From positions 1,674,001 to 1,738,000 of the forward strand of contig NZ_UGIB01000001.1 in the NCBI RefSeq assembly GCF_900451005.1: DNA of 64,000 nt. The letters are read 5' to 3'. Source of the DNA: Helicobacter fennelliae (GTDB taxonomy: Bacteria; Campylobacterota; Campylobacteria; Campylobacterales; Helicobacteraceae). Positions 47,422 through 57,594 of the stretch are shown piece by piece (within the stretch, counting starts at the first letter, position 1; every line of letters begins with the position of its first letter). Under the pieces are notes generated by a model, which did no database searches, was not told where the DNA came from, and saw nothing but the letters and a program-made list of their open reading frames with translations. The position numbers were made by a program, and so were the translations under genes.

Positions 47422-49340
47422 ATGACACCAAATGAAAATCCCAATGACAAAAAACCACCCATAAAACAGAATCCAATTTTACTTTTTATTGTATTTGCGA
47501 TTGTTGCTATGCTTATTATCAAATTTACAAGCTCAGATTCTAGTGGAATGTTTAGTGGAGGCTTTAGCGGTGGCTCGACAAAAAACATTGAATATTATGA
47601 GCTCAAACAACTTATAGCAAGCAAACAAGTCAGTAGCGTAAGTATCGGACAAACAATAATCAAAGCAAATGGTATCGATATGAATGGTCGCGCAGTAACC
47701 TATATCGCAAGAAAAGTCGCTGATACATCGCTTGTTCCACTTTTGGAAGAAAATAAAATCACCTATGGTGGCTTTAGTGAATCAAACTTTTTTACAGATA
47801 TGCTCGGTTGGCTCTTGCCTATTTTTGTGTTTTTGGGACTTTGGATGTTTTTGGCAAATCGTATGCAAAAAAATATGGGCGGCGGAATCTTTGGTATGGG
47901 AAGTAGCAAAAAACTTGTCAATGCCGAAAAACCAAAAGTGAAATTTGATGATATGGCTGGAAATGAAGAGGCAAAAGAAGAAGTTGTCGAAATCGTTGAT
48001 TTTCTCAAATACCCCGATCGATACGCTGCTGTTGGCGCAAAAATACCAAAAGGTGTTTTGCTTGTAGGACCTCCGGGCACAGGAAAAACCCTGCTTGCCA
48101 AAGCTGTGGCAGGTGAAGCGAATGTGCCATTTTTTTCGATGAGTGGAAGTAGCTTTATTGAAATGTTTGTCGGACTTGGCGCAAGCAGAGTGAGGGATTT
48201 ATTTGAAATGGCTAAAAAAGAAGCACCAAGCATTATTTTTATCGATGAAATTGATGCGATTGGTAAATCTCGCGCAGCAGGCGGAATGATTAGCGGTAAT
48301 GATGAGCGAGAGCAAACCCTTAATCAACTTCTAGCAGAAATGGACGGATTTGGAAGCGAAAACGCGCCTGTGATCGTCTTAGCCGCCACAAATCGCCCTG
48401 AAGTGCTTGATCCTGCGCTTTTGCGTCCGGGTCGATTTGATCGGCAGGTTTTGGTGGATAAGCCAGATTTTAATGGGCGAGTTGAGATTCTCAAAGTCCA
48501 TATCAAATCTGTCAAACTCGCTCGAGATGTGGATTTGGAAGAAATCGCAAAACTCACAGCTGGGCTTGCAGGAGCGGATTTGGCAAATATCATCAATGAA
48601 GCTGCTTTACTTGCAGGAAGAAGCAATCAAAAGCAAGTCTCACAAGCCAACCTCAAAGAAGCCGTAGAGCGAGGCATAGCTGGACTTGAGAAAAAAACCC
48701 GCAGAATCTCTCCAAAAGAGAAAAAATAGTCGCCTATCATGAAAGCGGACATGCTCTTATTGCTGAAATGACAAAAGGTGCATCAAAAGTCAATAAAGTC
48801 TCAATCATTCCTAGAGGAATGGCAGCTTTAGGATATACGCTCAATACCCCCGAAGAAAACAAATATCTTATGCAACGACACGAGCTTTTGGCAGAAGTTG
48901 ATGTGCTTTTGGGCGGAAGGGCTGCAGAAGATGTGTTTTTGGGAGAGATTTCCACAGGTGCGAGCAATGACTTAGAGCGAGCGACAGATATTCTCAAAGC
49001 AATGATTAGCTATTATGGAATGACTGATGAAAATGGCTTAATGGTGCTAGAGAAGCAACGCAACGCGTTTTTAGGCGGTGGATTTGGTAATGCAAGAGAA
49101 TTTAGCGAAAAAACTGCCGAAAATGTGGATAACTTTGTCAGACAAACGCTCAATTATCGCTTCAAAGCAGTAAAACAGATTCTGCAAGAATATGATGGAG
49201 CTATCCAAAAAATGGTCAAAGAGCTCTTTGAAAAAGAAGTGATCGACGGAGAAAAAGTCCGAGAGATTATACTTGCATTTGAAGAGGAGCATAATATACC
49301 CTCGCGCCTCATCAAAGAAGAAGAAACTGAGGAAGTATAG
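47422..49340 (+). pseudogene. ftsH: ATP-dependent zinc protease FtsH, interrupted by a one-base frameshift at an A6 run
   Basis: Membrane-anchored AAA protease. The first frame (47422-48729, 435 residues) has two membrane helices, Walker [18 protein letters not shown], pore loop [11 protein letters not shown], Walker [12 protein letters not shown] and second region of homology [15 protein letters not shown]. It stops at TAG after AAAGAG and six A (48721-48726). The protein continues in the -1 frame with the zinc site HESGH, STGASNDLERATDILKAM and a normal C-terminus to 49340. One extra A would give the usual VAYHESGHA join, about 639 residues. Sequencing error, true mutation or recoding cannot be told apart here. 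GAGGA precedes the ATG. Confidence 0.9.
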
Positions 49341-49392
49341 AAGCATAAACGCTAAAACTTATAAACCAACTAAAACCAATGGAGGAGGCATA

Positions 49393-49992
49393 ATGAATGG
49401 AATACAAATCGTAGCCAAAGAATCTCTAAATGGCATTATTGCATTTTTTATCTGGATTCTATTTTGCTTTTTTGTTGATTTTTCATTTGGCTTGTTTTTG
49501 GGAGTTGTAGGGATTTTGTTGTGGTGCTGGGCGTTTAGAAATCCTGAGCGCATCGCCATGCAAAAAGATAACATCATCTTAGCACCCATTGATGGCGAAG
49601 TGATTGGCATAGAAAAAACCGAAAAATCTTGCCTTATCACAATCAAAGTCCGTTTTTTTGACGCGGGCTTTATCCGACTACCACTAGAATCTAAAACCAT
49701 AAAAATCACACAAAAATCAGGGCTTTTGCTGTATTTTTCAGATTTATGGAAAAAGCTCAATCAGCAAATAAAAATCAAAGGCGCGCATTTTGAAATGCTT
49801 ATCTTGCCAAAAGTTTTTGCGCCCTCTTCTATCAATGGCTCTAATGCTTTGCATGTCGCGATAGGACAAAGAGTGGGCTTTATGAAAGTTGGCGAACTTC
49901 AGCTTCACATCACAAAACCACAAGTTGATATATGTATCAATGTCGGAGATAAAATAATAAGCGGTCAAAGCATTATAGGATACCTCAAATGA
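49393..49992 (+). CDS. Phosphatidylserine decarboxylase-like protein lacking the cleavage serine
   Basis: 199 residues. Two adjacent N-terminal helices (GIIAFFIWILFCFFVDFSF; LFLGVVGILLWCWAF) are followed by RNPERIA, APIDGEVIGIE and, at the end, GQRVGFMKVGELQLH and VGDKIISGQSIIGYL. These segments line up with short Psd enzymes (FRDPER, APVDG, ERFGLIKFGSR), but the conserved Gly-Ser of self-cleavage reads Gly-Glu (GAA at 49894-49896). A pyruvoyl group could then not form, so I infer a non-enzymatic or altered role. GGAGG precedes the ATG at 49393; the gene overlaps pssA by 4 bases. H. pylori has a similar gene at this place. Confidence 0.75.
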   Translation: MNGIQIVAKESLNGIIAFFIWILFCFFVDFSFGLFLGVVGILLWCWAFRNPERIAMQKDNIILAPIDGEVIGIEKTEKSCLITIKVRFFDAGFIRLPLESKTIKITQKSGLLLYFSDLWKKLNQQIKIKGAHFEMLILPKVFAPSSINGSNALHVAIGQRVGFMKVGELQLHITKPQVDICINVGDKIISGQSIIGYLK

Positions 49993-50729
49993 ATATCAAT
50001 CCTCTTTATATTTTGCCAAATTTTTTTACAGCTGGAAGTATTTTTTTTGGAATCGTCAGCATTATGCTTGCCTCAAATGCGTCTTTTGAGTGGGCGGCTT
50101 GGTTGATTGTTGTATCTATGATTTTTGATGGGCTTGATGGGCGCGTGGCTCGGCTGACAAATACTTCAAGTAAATTTGGCATAGAATTTGACTCATTAGC
50201 AGATATTGTTGCGTTTGGCGTCGCACCAGCTATGCTTGTGTATTATTACATTCCAACCATTGGCGCAAATTATGGATTTGATGGCGCGTATGGATTGTAT
50301 CGCATATTTACTTGCGCGCTTTTTGTGATTTTTGGTGCGATCCGACTTGCTCGCTTCAATATCACAACCATAAACGCAGAACCAAATACTTTCATAGGCT
50401 TGCCAATCCCAACAGCCGCAGTGATTATTGTGCTTTGGATTCTCGTTGATCTCCGCTACAATCTTTTTGTAAGCTCATTTAGCTATCTTTTGCTTGTTTT
50501 GACTTTTATCGTCAGCATACTTATGGTAAGCAATATCCGCTATCCAAGCTTCAAAAAAATCAAGTGGAATCTAAAAATTTTCACCACGCTTCTTATCGCC
50601 CTAGCATTAATCATTAGTTCAAAATTGTATGTTGAAATTTTTTGTGCGATTTTAAGCTCATATATACTCTATGGCATAGGAAGGTGGGTTATTATGATGT
50701 GTAAGGTCATAGTCAAAAAAAGAGCATAA
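49989..50729 (+). CDS. pssA: CDP-diacylglycerol-serine O-phosphatidyltransferase (phosphatidylserine synthase)
   Basis: Integral membrane enzyme making phosphatidylserine, the precursor of phosphatidylethanolamine. 246 residues, about seven helices. The CDP-alcohol phosphatidyltransferase motif is complete: DGLDGRVARLTNTSSKFGIE followed by FDSLADIVAFG (three Asp in DSLAD and DGLD). ATG overlaps the preceding Psd-like gene stop (AAATGAAT), so they are translated together. Confidence 0.94.
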   Translation: MNINPLYILPNFFTAGSIFFGIVSIMLASNASFEWAAWLIVVSMIFDGLDGRVARLTNTSSKFGIEFDSLADIVAFGVAPAMLVYYYIPTIGANYGFDGAYGLYRIFTCALFVIFGAIRLARFNITTINAEPNTFIGLPIPTAAVIIVLWILVDLRYNLFVSSFSYLLLVLTFIVSILMVSNIRYPSFKKIKWNLKIFTTLLIALALIISSKLYVEIFCAILSSYILYGIGRWVIMMCKVIVKKRA

Positions 50730-50783
50730 AAGCCTTAATACCCCCACTTAAAATAGTCATAAGCCTAAATCCAAAGGAAAGCC

Positions 50784-52337
50784 ATGCAAGAATATATAAA
50801 AATTTTTGATACAACATTACGAGACGGAGAGCAAAGCCCGGGTGCTTCGATGAATATCGAAGAAAAAATAAAAATTGCTTTACAATTAGAAAAACTCGGG
50901 GTTGATGTGATTGAGGCTGGATTTGCAGCCTCTAGCCCGGGAGATTTTGAAGCGATCAATCAAATAGCCCAAAGCCTCTCAAGTGCCTCAGTTTGCTCTC
51001 TTGCAAGGGCACTGGAATCAGACATTGATGTCGCAGCCAAAGCGATCGCGCCAGCACACCACAAAACCATTCATACCTTTATCGCCACAAGCCCCATTCA
51101 TATGGAGTTCAAGCTCAAGCTCAAACCCGAAGAAGTCATCAAAAAAGCAGTCAATGCTGTCAAATACGCCAAATCTCTATGTCAAGATGTAGAATTTAGC
51201 TGTGAAGATGCTTTGCGGAGCGATATTGGATTTTTGAAAGAGATCTTGCCTGCTGTGATTGAAGCGGGGGCAAATACGCTCAATCTTCCCGATACCGTGG
51301 GCTATCGATTGCCACATGAAATCGGGACATTTATCAAAGAAATCCATAACTTTATAGGCGATAGAGCTATTTTATCCATACACTGCCATAATGACTTAGG
51401 GCTTGCTGTGGCAAACTCCATAGCAGCAATTCAAAATGGCGTCAGACAAGTTGAATGCACCATCAATGGACTTGGCGAGCGCGCAGGAAATACCGCATTA
51501 GAAGAAGTAGTCATGATCCTTAAAACCCGCAAAGATTTGTTTTTGACAAGCACAAATTCAGCCCTAGATACTCACATCAACACAAAAGAAATCTATCCGA
51601 CAAGCAAACTTGTCGCTGATATTACTGGTATCCGCCCACAGCCAAATAAAGCAATCGTTGGCAAAAACGCATTTGCTCATGAAAGCGGAATCCACCAAGA
51701 TGGAATGCTTAAACACCCGCAAACTTACGAGATTATGCGACCTTGCGATATAGGCATACCAGAATCTAATGGCTTGATTCTAGGCAAACATTCAGGCAAA
51801 GCCGCTTTCAAAGACAAAATCAAATCGCTAGGTTTTGAGGGCATAAGTGATGCTGAGCTTCTTGCTGCATTTGAGCGATTTAAAGTGCTTTGTGATAGCA
51901 AAAAAGAAATTTTTGATGATGATATACGAGCGATTTTAAGCGAAGAGACGCTTCATATTCCACAAATTTTCTCACTAGGAATCATTCAAGTGAGTGCCTG
52001 CTCTAGCGGTAAATATTGCGCGGCTATTAGCATTTATAAAGATGAAAATGAGGTGAGCGATTCCGCACTTGGCAATGGAGCGGTAGATTCTGTGCTTAAA
52101 AGCATCGATAGAATCAGCCAAATCCAAGGACATCTCCAAGACTACAAAGTAGAATCCATAACAAGCGGCAAAGATGCGCTTGCAAAAGTCGTCGTTAAAG
52201 TCGTGTTTGAAAATAAAAGTAGAGCCATTATCGGACATGGCATTGATATAGACACGATGAGCGCGACAGCTAAGGCTTATATCTCAGCACTCAATAGCTA
52301 TCTCTCAATGAAAGATCTTATCTCAAATAACGCATAA
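50784..52337 (+). CDS. leuA: 2-isopropylmalate synthase
   Basis: First committed step of leucine synthesis (2-ketoisovalerate + acetyl-CoA). 517 residues. The catalytic barrel has [17 protein letters not shown] with the metal/catalytic Arg-Asp, [28 protein letters not shown] (metal His) and [26 protein letters not shown] links to the C-terminal regulatory domain, which in relatives binds leucine. AAAGGAA precedes the ATG. It sits between pssA and copA, a position where H. pylori, which lacks leucine synthesis, has nothing. Confidence 0.95.
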   Translation: MQEYIKIFDTTLRDGEQSPGASMNIEEKIKIALQLEKLGVDVIEAGFAASSPGDFEAINQIAQSLSSASVCSLARALESDIDVAAKAIAPAHHKTIHTFIATSPIHMEFKLKLKPEEVIKKAVNAVKYAKSLCQDVEFSCEDALRSDIGFLKEILPAVIEAGANTLNLPDTVGYRLPHEIGTFIKEIHNFIGDRAILSIHCHNDLGLAVANSIAAIQNGVRQVECTINGLGERAGNTALEEVVMILKTRKDLFLTSTNSALDTHINTKEIYPTSKLVADITGIRPQPNKAIVGKNAFAHESGIHQDGMLKHPQTYEIMRPCDIGIPESNGLILGKHSGKAAFKDKIKSLGFEGISDAELLAAFERFKVLCDSKKEIFDDDIRAILSEETLHIPQIFSLGIIQVSACSSGKYCAAISIYKDENEVSDSALGNGAVDSVLKSIDRISQIQGHLQDYKVESITSGKDALAKVVVKVVFENKSRAIIGHGIDIDTMSATAKAYISALNSYLSMKDLISNNA

Positions 52338-52352
52338 GGAAAATGAATATTC

Positions 52353-54584
52353 ATGGCAAAAGCTAAATTTTTTATCGAAGGAATGACTTGTTCGGCTTGC
52401 TCATCTGGAATCGAGCGATCACTTTTGCGTAAAGATTCTATTACAGAGGCAAAAATCAACCTCATCTCAAAAGTCGCCTCTATCAAATACGACAAAACCA
52501 AAATCAGTCTCAATGAAATTTTTGCACTCATCAAAAAACTCGGCTACACGCCAACTCTCCACGAAAATGATGATGTGAGAAACACACCCATTGCTACATT
52601 GCTAAAAACTCGGCAATTTGGCGCGCTTGATAAGCGGTTGTTTCCACCAAAAATACGGCTTTCTATAAGTTTGATTCTCACTTGCTTTGTGCTGTATCTC
52701 TCAATGCTACCGATGATGTTTTCACAGATTCTCATCGCGCCATTTGATATGCCTTCTATCAATCTCTTCTCTCAACTCTGCGCCTCGCTTATTGTTATGC
52801 ATATGGGGCGAAATTTTTATATCAAAGGTTTTAAAGGGCTATTTTCCAAAACCCCAACAATGGATACGCTTATTGCCATAAGCACAAGTGCTGCGCTTAT
52901 TTATAGTTTGTATTCGATGTGGGGGTATTTTATCGCGGGTATTCCAACGCATCATTTTTATTTTGAAAGCATTTGTGTGATCCTCTGCTTTGTCCTGCTT
53001 GGCAAAACAATCGAACACAAAGCCAAAAATAATGCTAATGAAGCAATCAAAGCCCTTTTAGCTCGCAACGAAAAGCAAGCCCTCATTATAGATTCTGATA
53101 ATAATCAAAAATCTATCCCAATAGATCAAATCCAAGTTGATGATTGTATAAAGATTCTGCCACACAGCTATATTCCCGTAGATGGAGTGCTTATTAGTGG
53201 TGAGGGTGGGGTTGATGAATCCATGCTAAGTGGCGAAGTTTTGCCTGTGTTTAAAAAGCCAAATGACAAAGTCTTTGCTGGAAGTCTCAATACAAGCCAA
53301 TCGTTTATCATCAAAGCCACCACAACAAGCGCGCATAGCACACTTAGCGCGATTATCGCACTTATCCAAGAAGCCACAAATTCCAAAACCCAAATCTCGC
53401 GTCTTGCTGATAGAGTCTCAGCAATTTTTGTCCCAAGCGTGATTGGTATCGCGCTTATAGCAGGAATTATATGGGGCATTTTTAAGGATTTTACATTTGG
53501 ATTTGAGATTTTTATCAGTGTGCTTGTGATCTCTTGCCCTTGCGCTTTGGGACTTGCTACACCTATGGCGATTATGCTTGGCAATACTTTAGCCAACAAG
53601 CAAGGTATTTTTCTCAAAAAATCAAGCATTTTAGAAATCACGCGAAATGTAACAAGCATCGTATTTGACAAAACAGGCACACTCACAAAAGCAGAGCTTC
53701 ATATCCAAAAAATCCAAAGTTTGAGTAATGTAAGCGAAAATGAGATTCTCTCGTTATGCGCGGGAATTGAGCAAGGAAGCGAGCATCTCATCGCTAAGGC
53801 GATTTTAAAACAAGCCAAAGATTCTCATATAGAGCCAAAAGTTTGCCAAAACTTCAAATCTCTCGTAGGCTATGGAATCCAAGCAACTTATAATGGTGAA
53901 GACTATGTAGTCGGAAGCAAAGAGCTTTTTTCGCAGAATCTAGAAGTTTTGCAAAATAATCAAGCTTTATTGCACATTTATGTAGCCAAAAAGCGCGGTG
54001 ATTTGTATGAGATTCTAGGCGTTATATTTTTAGAAGATAGCATTAAAGATTCTGCATTTTCATTGATTCCAAAGCTAAAAAACAACCTCATCACACCATA
54101 TATTTTAAGTGGAGACAATCAATTCAATACCGCTCGTATCGCGCAAGCATTAGGCATTGAACAATTTAGGGCAAATGCTAAGCCTAAAGATAAATTCCAC
54201 TTTATCCAAGATCTCAAAGCCAAAGGCAATGTCGTGATGATGGTAGGCGATGGCATAAATGATGTGGGCGCATTAGAGGCTTCAGATGCGTCATTAAGCT
54301 TTTCTAATGCAAGCGATGTGAGCGAAAAAACAGCAGATATTGTGATTTTTAATCACGACCTCAATCGCATTGATTATATCTTGCGACTCTCAAAAGCAGT
54401 CGTTAAAAACATAAAAGAGAATCTATTTTGGGCTTTTTGTTATAATATCATCTGCATTCCATTAGCATGTGGAGCATTATATGGATTTGGGATTTTGCTT
54501 AACCCAATGGTCGCTGCTTTTGCGATGAGCTTAAGTAGCGTAAGTGTCGTGCTTAATGCGCAAAGATTGCGGAAATTTAAATAA
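52353..54584 (+). CDS. copA: Copper-translocating P1B-type ATPase
   Basis: Copper(I) exporter of the inner membrane, 743 residues. One N-terminal metal-binding domain with GMTCSACSSGIERS (Cys-x-x-Cys), then membrane helices, the actuator motif MLSGEVLPV, the metal-transport SCPCALGLATP, phosphorylation site DKTGTLTK and GDGINDVGALEASDASL; the last helices include the Asn and Met-Ser-Ser positions (PMVAAFAMSLSSVSV). Followed 20 bases later by its chaperone gene. Same pair as in H. pylori. Confidence 0.95.
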   Translation: MAKAKFFIEGMTCSACSSGIERSLLRKDSITEAKINLISKVASIKYDKTKISLNEIFALIKKLGYTPTLHENDDVRNTPIATLLKTRQFGALDKRLFPPKIRLSISLILTCFVLYLSMLPMMFSQILIAPFDMPSINLFSQLCASLIVMHMGRNFYIKGFKGLFSKTPTMDTLIAISTSAALIYSLYSMWGYFIAGIPTHHFYFESICVILCFVLLGKTIEHKAKNNANEAIKALLARNEKQALIIDSDNNQKSIPIDQIQVDDCIKILPHSYIPVDGVLISGEGGVDESMLSGEVLPVFKKPNDKVFAGSLNTSQSFIIKATTTSAHSTLSAIIALIQEATNSKTQISRLADRVSAIFVPSVIGIALIAGIIWGIFKDFTFGFEIFISVLVISCPCALGLATPMAIMLGNTLANKQGIFLKKSSILEITRNVTSIVFDKTGTLTKAELHIQKIQSLSNVSENEILSLCAGIEQGSEHLIAKAILKQAKDSHIEPKVCQNFKSLVGYGIQATYNGEDYVVGSKELFSQNLEVLQNNQALLHIYVAKKRGDLYEILGVIFLEDSIKDSAFSLIPKLKNNLITPYILSGDNQFNTARIAQALGIEQFRANAKPKDKFHFIQDLKAKGNVVMMVGDGINDVGALEASDASLSFSNASDVSEKTADIVIFNHDLNRIDYILRLSKAVVKNIKENLFWAFCYNIICIPLACGALYGFGILLNPMVAAFAMSLSSVSVVLNAQRLRKFK

Positions 54585-54604
54585 ATTCACATCAAAGGAT
54601 AAAA

Positions 54605-54805
54605 ATGAAAGAAACACTCAAAGTCAATGGAATGAATTGCGCGCATTGCGAAAACAAAATCAAAACTTTTGTCAATGAACTCAAAGGCGTGAAAAACACT
54701 GAAGTGTCTTTAAGCACAAAAGAAGTCAGCGTAGAGTTTGAAAGCCCTGCGACATTAGAGCAAATCAAAGAAGCGATTTTAGATTCTGGATTTGAAGTTT
54801 GCTAA
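54605..54805 (+). CDS. copP: Copper chaperone (CopP/CopZ)
   Basis: 66-residue HMA-domain protein that carries copper(I) to CopA. The metal site is GMNCAHCENKI; the fold is complete with VNELKGVKNTEVSLSTKEV and AILDSGFEV. AAAGGAT precedes the ATG. It is transcribed with copA. Confidence 0.95.
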   Translation: MKETLKVNGMNCAHCENKIKTFVNELKGVKNTEVSLSTKEVSVEFESPATLEQIKEAILDSGFEVC

Positions 54806-54818
54806 GTGAGGTTTGAGC

Positions 54819-56498
54819 TTGAAAAGTTTTTATAAACGATTTTATCCATACATCAAAGATTATTATCTTTTTTTCTTTTTTGTCGTGCTTGCAAGCGGGC
54901 TTACTGCCGGCTGCACAGCGTATTCTGCATATCTTGTGAAGCCTGTTTTAGATGATATTTTTGTCAATAAAAACGACTTTATGCTTAAACTCCTGCCATT
55001 GCTTTTGGTCGGCGCATACTTTGGCAAAAGCTTAGGCACATACGCGCAAAACTATTTTGTCAATTATATTGGACTAGATATTGTTCGTCGCATTCGAGAA
55101 GATGTATTGTGTCACATGCTAAGCCTGGATTTAGAGTTTTTCAACAAAATGCGTAAAGGCGAGCTTATCGCAAGGATTACTAATGATATAGGCTTGGTGC
55201 GTGCGGCAGTGTCAAATTATTTTGCAGAATTTATACGAGAAGCTTTAACTGTGATCGCCCTGCTTTGTGTTGTTATCGTGCATAATCCAAGACTCGCGCT
55301 TTTTTCTCTTATTGTCGTGCCACTTGGCGTTGTGCCGATTGTAATGATTATCAAATACCTCAAAAAAATCTCTCATAAAACGCAAGCAAAAAATTCAGAT
55401 ATTACTGCCAAACTCTCTGAAATTTTTAATAACGCAGAAGTCATCAAAGCCAATAATGGCGAGAATCTTGAAATGCAGCATTACCAAAAAGAAAATATGT
55501 ATTTCTTTAAGCTCGGTATGAAAGCCACTTTAGTTGGCGGGCTCAATGGTCCATTAATGGAGACTTTGGGAGCGATAGGACTAGGGCTTGTGATTTTTGT
55601 CGGTGGATCTGAAGTGATTAATGGTAATATGACAGCCGGCGATTTTGGCGCATTTACTACGGCTTTATTTATGCTTTATACGCCTATAAAGCGACTTATT
55701 GGCATTCTTACAAGCTTTCAAGACGCGCTTGTGGGAGGTGAGCGTATAGGTGAGATTTTGGATATGCGCCCAAAAATCATCGATGGCACACTCACGCTCT
55801 CCCAGCCAATCCAATCCATCACAATCAATGATATTCATCTGCATTATGATGATGTCGCAGCACTCAATGGTGTGAGCCTTCAAGTCCAAAAAGATGAAGT
55901 CATCGCGCTTGTAGGCAAAAGTGGTAGCGGAAAAAGCTCTCTTGTAAATATGATTCTACGGCTTTATGACGCAAGTAGCGGAGAAATCTTAATCAACAAT
56001 ACAAATATAAAAGACTTGCAGCAACACAATTTGCGAGATAATATCACTATCGTTACGCAAAGAATTTTTATTTTTCATGATAGTATCGCTGCAAATGTAG
56101 CCTATGGAAGTCAAATCGATGAGCAAAGAGTGATAGATAGCCTCAAAAAAGCTCAAATGTGGGATTTTGTAGAGAATCTAAAAGGCGGAATCCATTGCGT
56201 GCTTGATGAGTTTGGCACAAATTTAAGTGGCGGGCAAAGACAAAGAATTGCTATTGCAAGAGCGATTTACAAAAATAGTGATGTGCTGATTTTTGATGAA
56301 GCGACTTCAGCCCTTGATATTAAAACCGAAGAGGCGATTAGAATGACGATAGAATCTATCAAAAAAGACAAAATCATTATCCTTATCGCACACCGCCCAA
56401 GCACAATCTCTCTTGCTAAGCGCGTGTATTGCCTTGAAGAAGGAAAAATCACTCAAACAATCACGCCACAGGAGTTTTTCAAACAACATGAGCTTTAA
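54819..56498 (+). CDS. MsbA-like ABC exporter (lipid A / lipid flippase type)
   Basis: Half-transporter of 559 residues: six-helix membrane domain (RFYPYIKDYYLFFFFVVLAS; LLPLLLVGAYFGKSL; LTVIALLCVVIV and others), then the ATPase with Walker A GKSGSGKSSLVNMILR, Q-loop VTQRIFIFHDSI, signature NLSGGQRQRIAIARA, Walker B VLIFDEATSALD and H-loop LIAHRPST. It resembles MsbA of the LPS pathway. GAGG at 54808-54811 is 7 bases from the TTG at 54819 but only 1 from the TTG at 54813, so 54819 is chosen. It overlaps the next gene by 11 bases. Confidence 0.88.
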   Translation: MKSFYKRFYPYIKDYYLFFFFVVLASGLTAGCTAYSAYLVKPVLDDIFVNKNDFMLKLLPLLLVGAYFGKSLGTYAQNYFVNYIGLDIVRRIREDVLCHMLSLDLEFFNKMRKGELIARITNDIGLVRAAVSNYFAEFIREALTVIALLCVVIVHNPRLALFSLIVVPLGVVPIVMIIKYLKKISHKTQAKNSDITAKLSEIFNNAEVIKANNGENLEMQHYQKENMYFFKLGMKATLVGGLNGPLMETLGAIGLGLVIFVGGSEVINGNMTAGDFGAFTTALFMLYTPIKRLIGILTSFQDALVGGERIGEILDMRPKIIDGTLTLSQPIQSITINDIHLHYDDVAALNGVSLQVQKDEVIALVGKSGSGKSSLVNMILRLYDASSGEILINNTNIKDLQQHNLRDNITIVTQRIFIFHDSIAANVAYGSQIDEQRVIDSLKKAQMWDFVENLKGGIHCVLDEFGTNLSGGQRQRIAIARAIYKNSDVLIFDEATSALDIKTEEAIRMTIESIKKDKIIILIAHRPSTISLAKRVYCLEEGKITQTITPQEFFKQHEL

Positions 56499-57147
56499 AA
56501 TCACTCTTGAGACATTTTTGATTTCAGATACGCACTTTGGACATAAAGCCGTCCTCAAAAAAGAGCCGATACGAAAAGTCGTCACCAAGCAATGTGGATT
56601 TAAAGTCTTTGATGATATGAGTGTATATAATTGGAATCAAGTTGTGGGCGATTCGGATTTGGTGCTTCATTTGGGGGATTTGTATTTTGATGATGGATAC
56701 AAATACCTACCCAAGCTCAATGGATTTAAGCGACTTGTGGTGGGTAATAATGACATTGGCAAATTTAAATATGTCAAAAAAATGCATGATTGGAAAGTCT
56801 GCAACAAAATCTCGCTCAAAATCCAGCAAAAAGAAAGATTCCACGCAAAGCTTATCAAAAAATTTGGATCAGAGCTTAAAAATCCTTATATCAATGCTAT
56901 CATTGCGGATTTTGGCAGTGAGCGCATAATGTTTAGCCATTTTCCTGTGATGAATCGCAAAAAAAACGATCGCTTCGAGCATGCGCGAGATATTTTAGAT
57001 GAGATATACAAAATCCTAGATTGCAGTCTCAACATTCACGGACACACACATTCCAAAAAAACTTACAATAGATTCTGCATTAATGTAAGCTGCGAGGAGA
57101 TAGATTTTACTCCAATTCGCTTAAGAGAGATTATCAAAATCCAATAA
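56488..57147 (+). CDS. Calcineurin-like metallophosphoesterase
   Basis: 219 residues. Metal-ligand motifs in order: LISDTHFGHKAVLKK, LHLGDLYFDDG, VVGNNDIG (Asn-Asp rather than the usual Asn-His), FSHFPVMN and NIHGHTHSKKT. This is the phosphoesterase type often annotated near nucleotide or phage functions; the substrate is unknown. The ATG at 56488 lies inside the end of the exporter gene, so the two are coupled; a longer frame upstream has no ribosome site. Confidence 0.82.
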   Translation: MSFKITLETFLISDTHFGHKAVLKKEPIRKVVTKQCGFKVFDDMSVYNWNQVVGDSDLVLHLGDLYFDDGYKYLPKLNGFKRLVVGNNDIGKFKYVKKMHDWKVCNKISLKIQQKERFHAKLIKKFGSELKNPYINAIIADFGSERIMFSHFPVMNRKKNDRFEHARDILDEIYKILDCSLNIHGHTHSKKTYNRFCINVSCEEIDFTPIRLREIIKIQ

Positions 57148-57152
57148 TGTGA

Positions 57153-57158
57153 TATAAT
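57153..57158 (+). promoter_or_regulatory. Possible -10 box upstream of fliQ
   Basis: TATAAT preceded by TGTGA, 163 bases before the fliQ ATG and just past the preceding stop. The intervening 160 bases contain AGAATCT/AGATTCT-like words and a TAGAATAATTCTA palindrome (57276-57288). Weak evidence. Confidence 0.3.
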
Positions 57159-57320
57159 CTTTTTTCATAGAATCTTTGAATCTAAAATATCTTGATGTTT
57201 TATAGAATCTAGATTTTGTATTGATTTGATTTTACGCTGAAATGAAAGCAAAAAGCGCGAAATTCACCCAAAAGCTAGAATAATTCTATACATAAATGAG
57301 ATAACAAAAAAGGAGAAACC

Positions 57321-57587
57321 ATGGAAGGTCAGCTTATGGCACTTGCTATCGAATCATACAAAATCACCCTTCTTATATCGCTTCCGATTTTGGCGACAGG
57401 GCTTGTGATCGGGCTTTTGATTAGTATTTTTCAAGCCACCACCCAAATCAATGAAATGACACTCTCATTTGTGCCTAAGATTCTAGGCGTTATTGCTGTG
57501 GTTATCTTTACAATGCCTTGGATGCTTAATATGCTTATCGATTACACGACAAATCTTATCGCACTCATTCCAAAATTCATCGACTAA
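57321..57587 (+). CDS. fliQ: Flagellar export apparatus protein FliQ
   Basis: 88-residue, two-helix component of the flagellar type III export gate. SYKITLLISLPILATGLVIG and FVPKILGVIAVVIFTMPWML are the helices, with the family loop SIFQATTQINEMTLSFVPK. AAGGAGA precedes the ATG. It is 8 bases before murB; fliQ-murB are neighbours in H. pylori too. Confidence 0.96.
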   Translation: MEGQLMALAIESYKITLLISLPILATGLVIGLLISIFQATTQINEMTLSFVPKILGVIAVVIFTMPWMLNMLIDYTTNLIALIPKFID

Positions 57588-57594
57588 CTCCTCA

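Noticed and set aside
48718-48730. ftsH break as a classical programmed -1 frameshift site
   Set aside because: The heptamer is G AAA AAA, not X XXY YYZ, and I see no obvious downstream pseudoknot; error or mutation is more likely, though slippage remains open.
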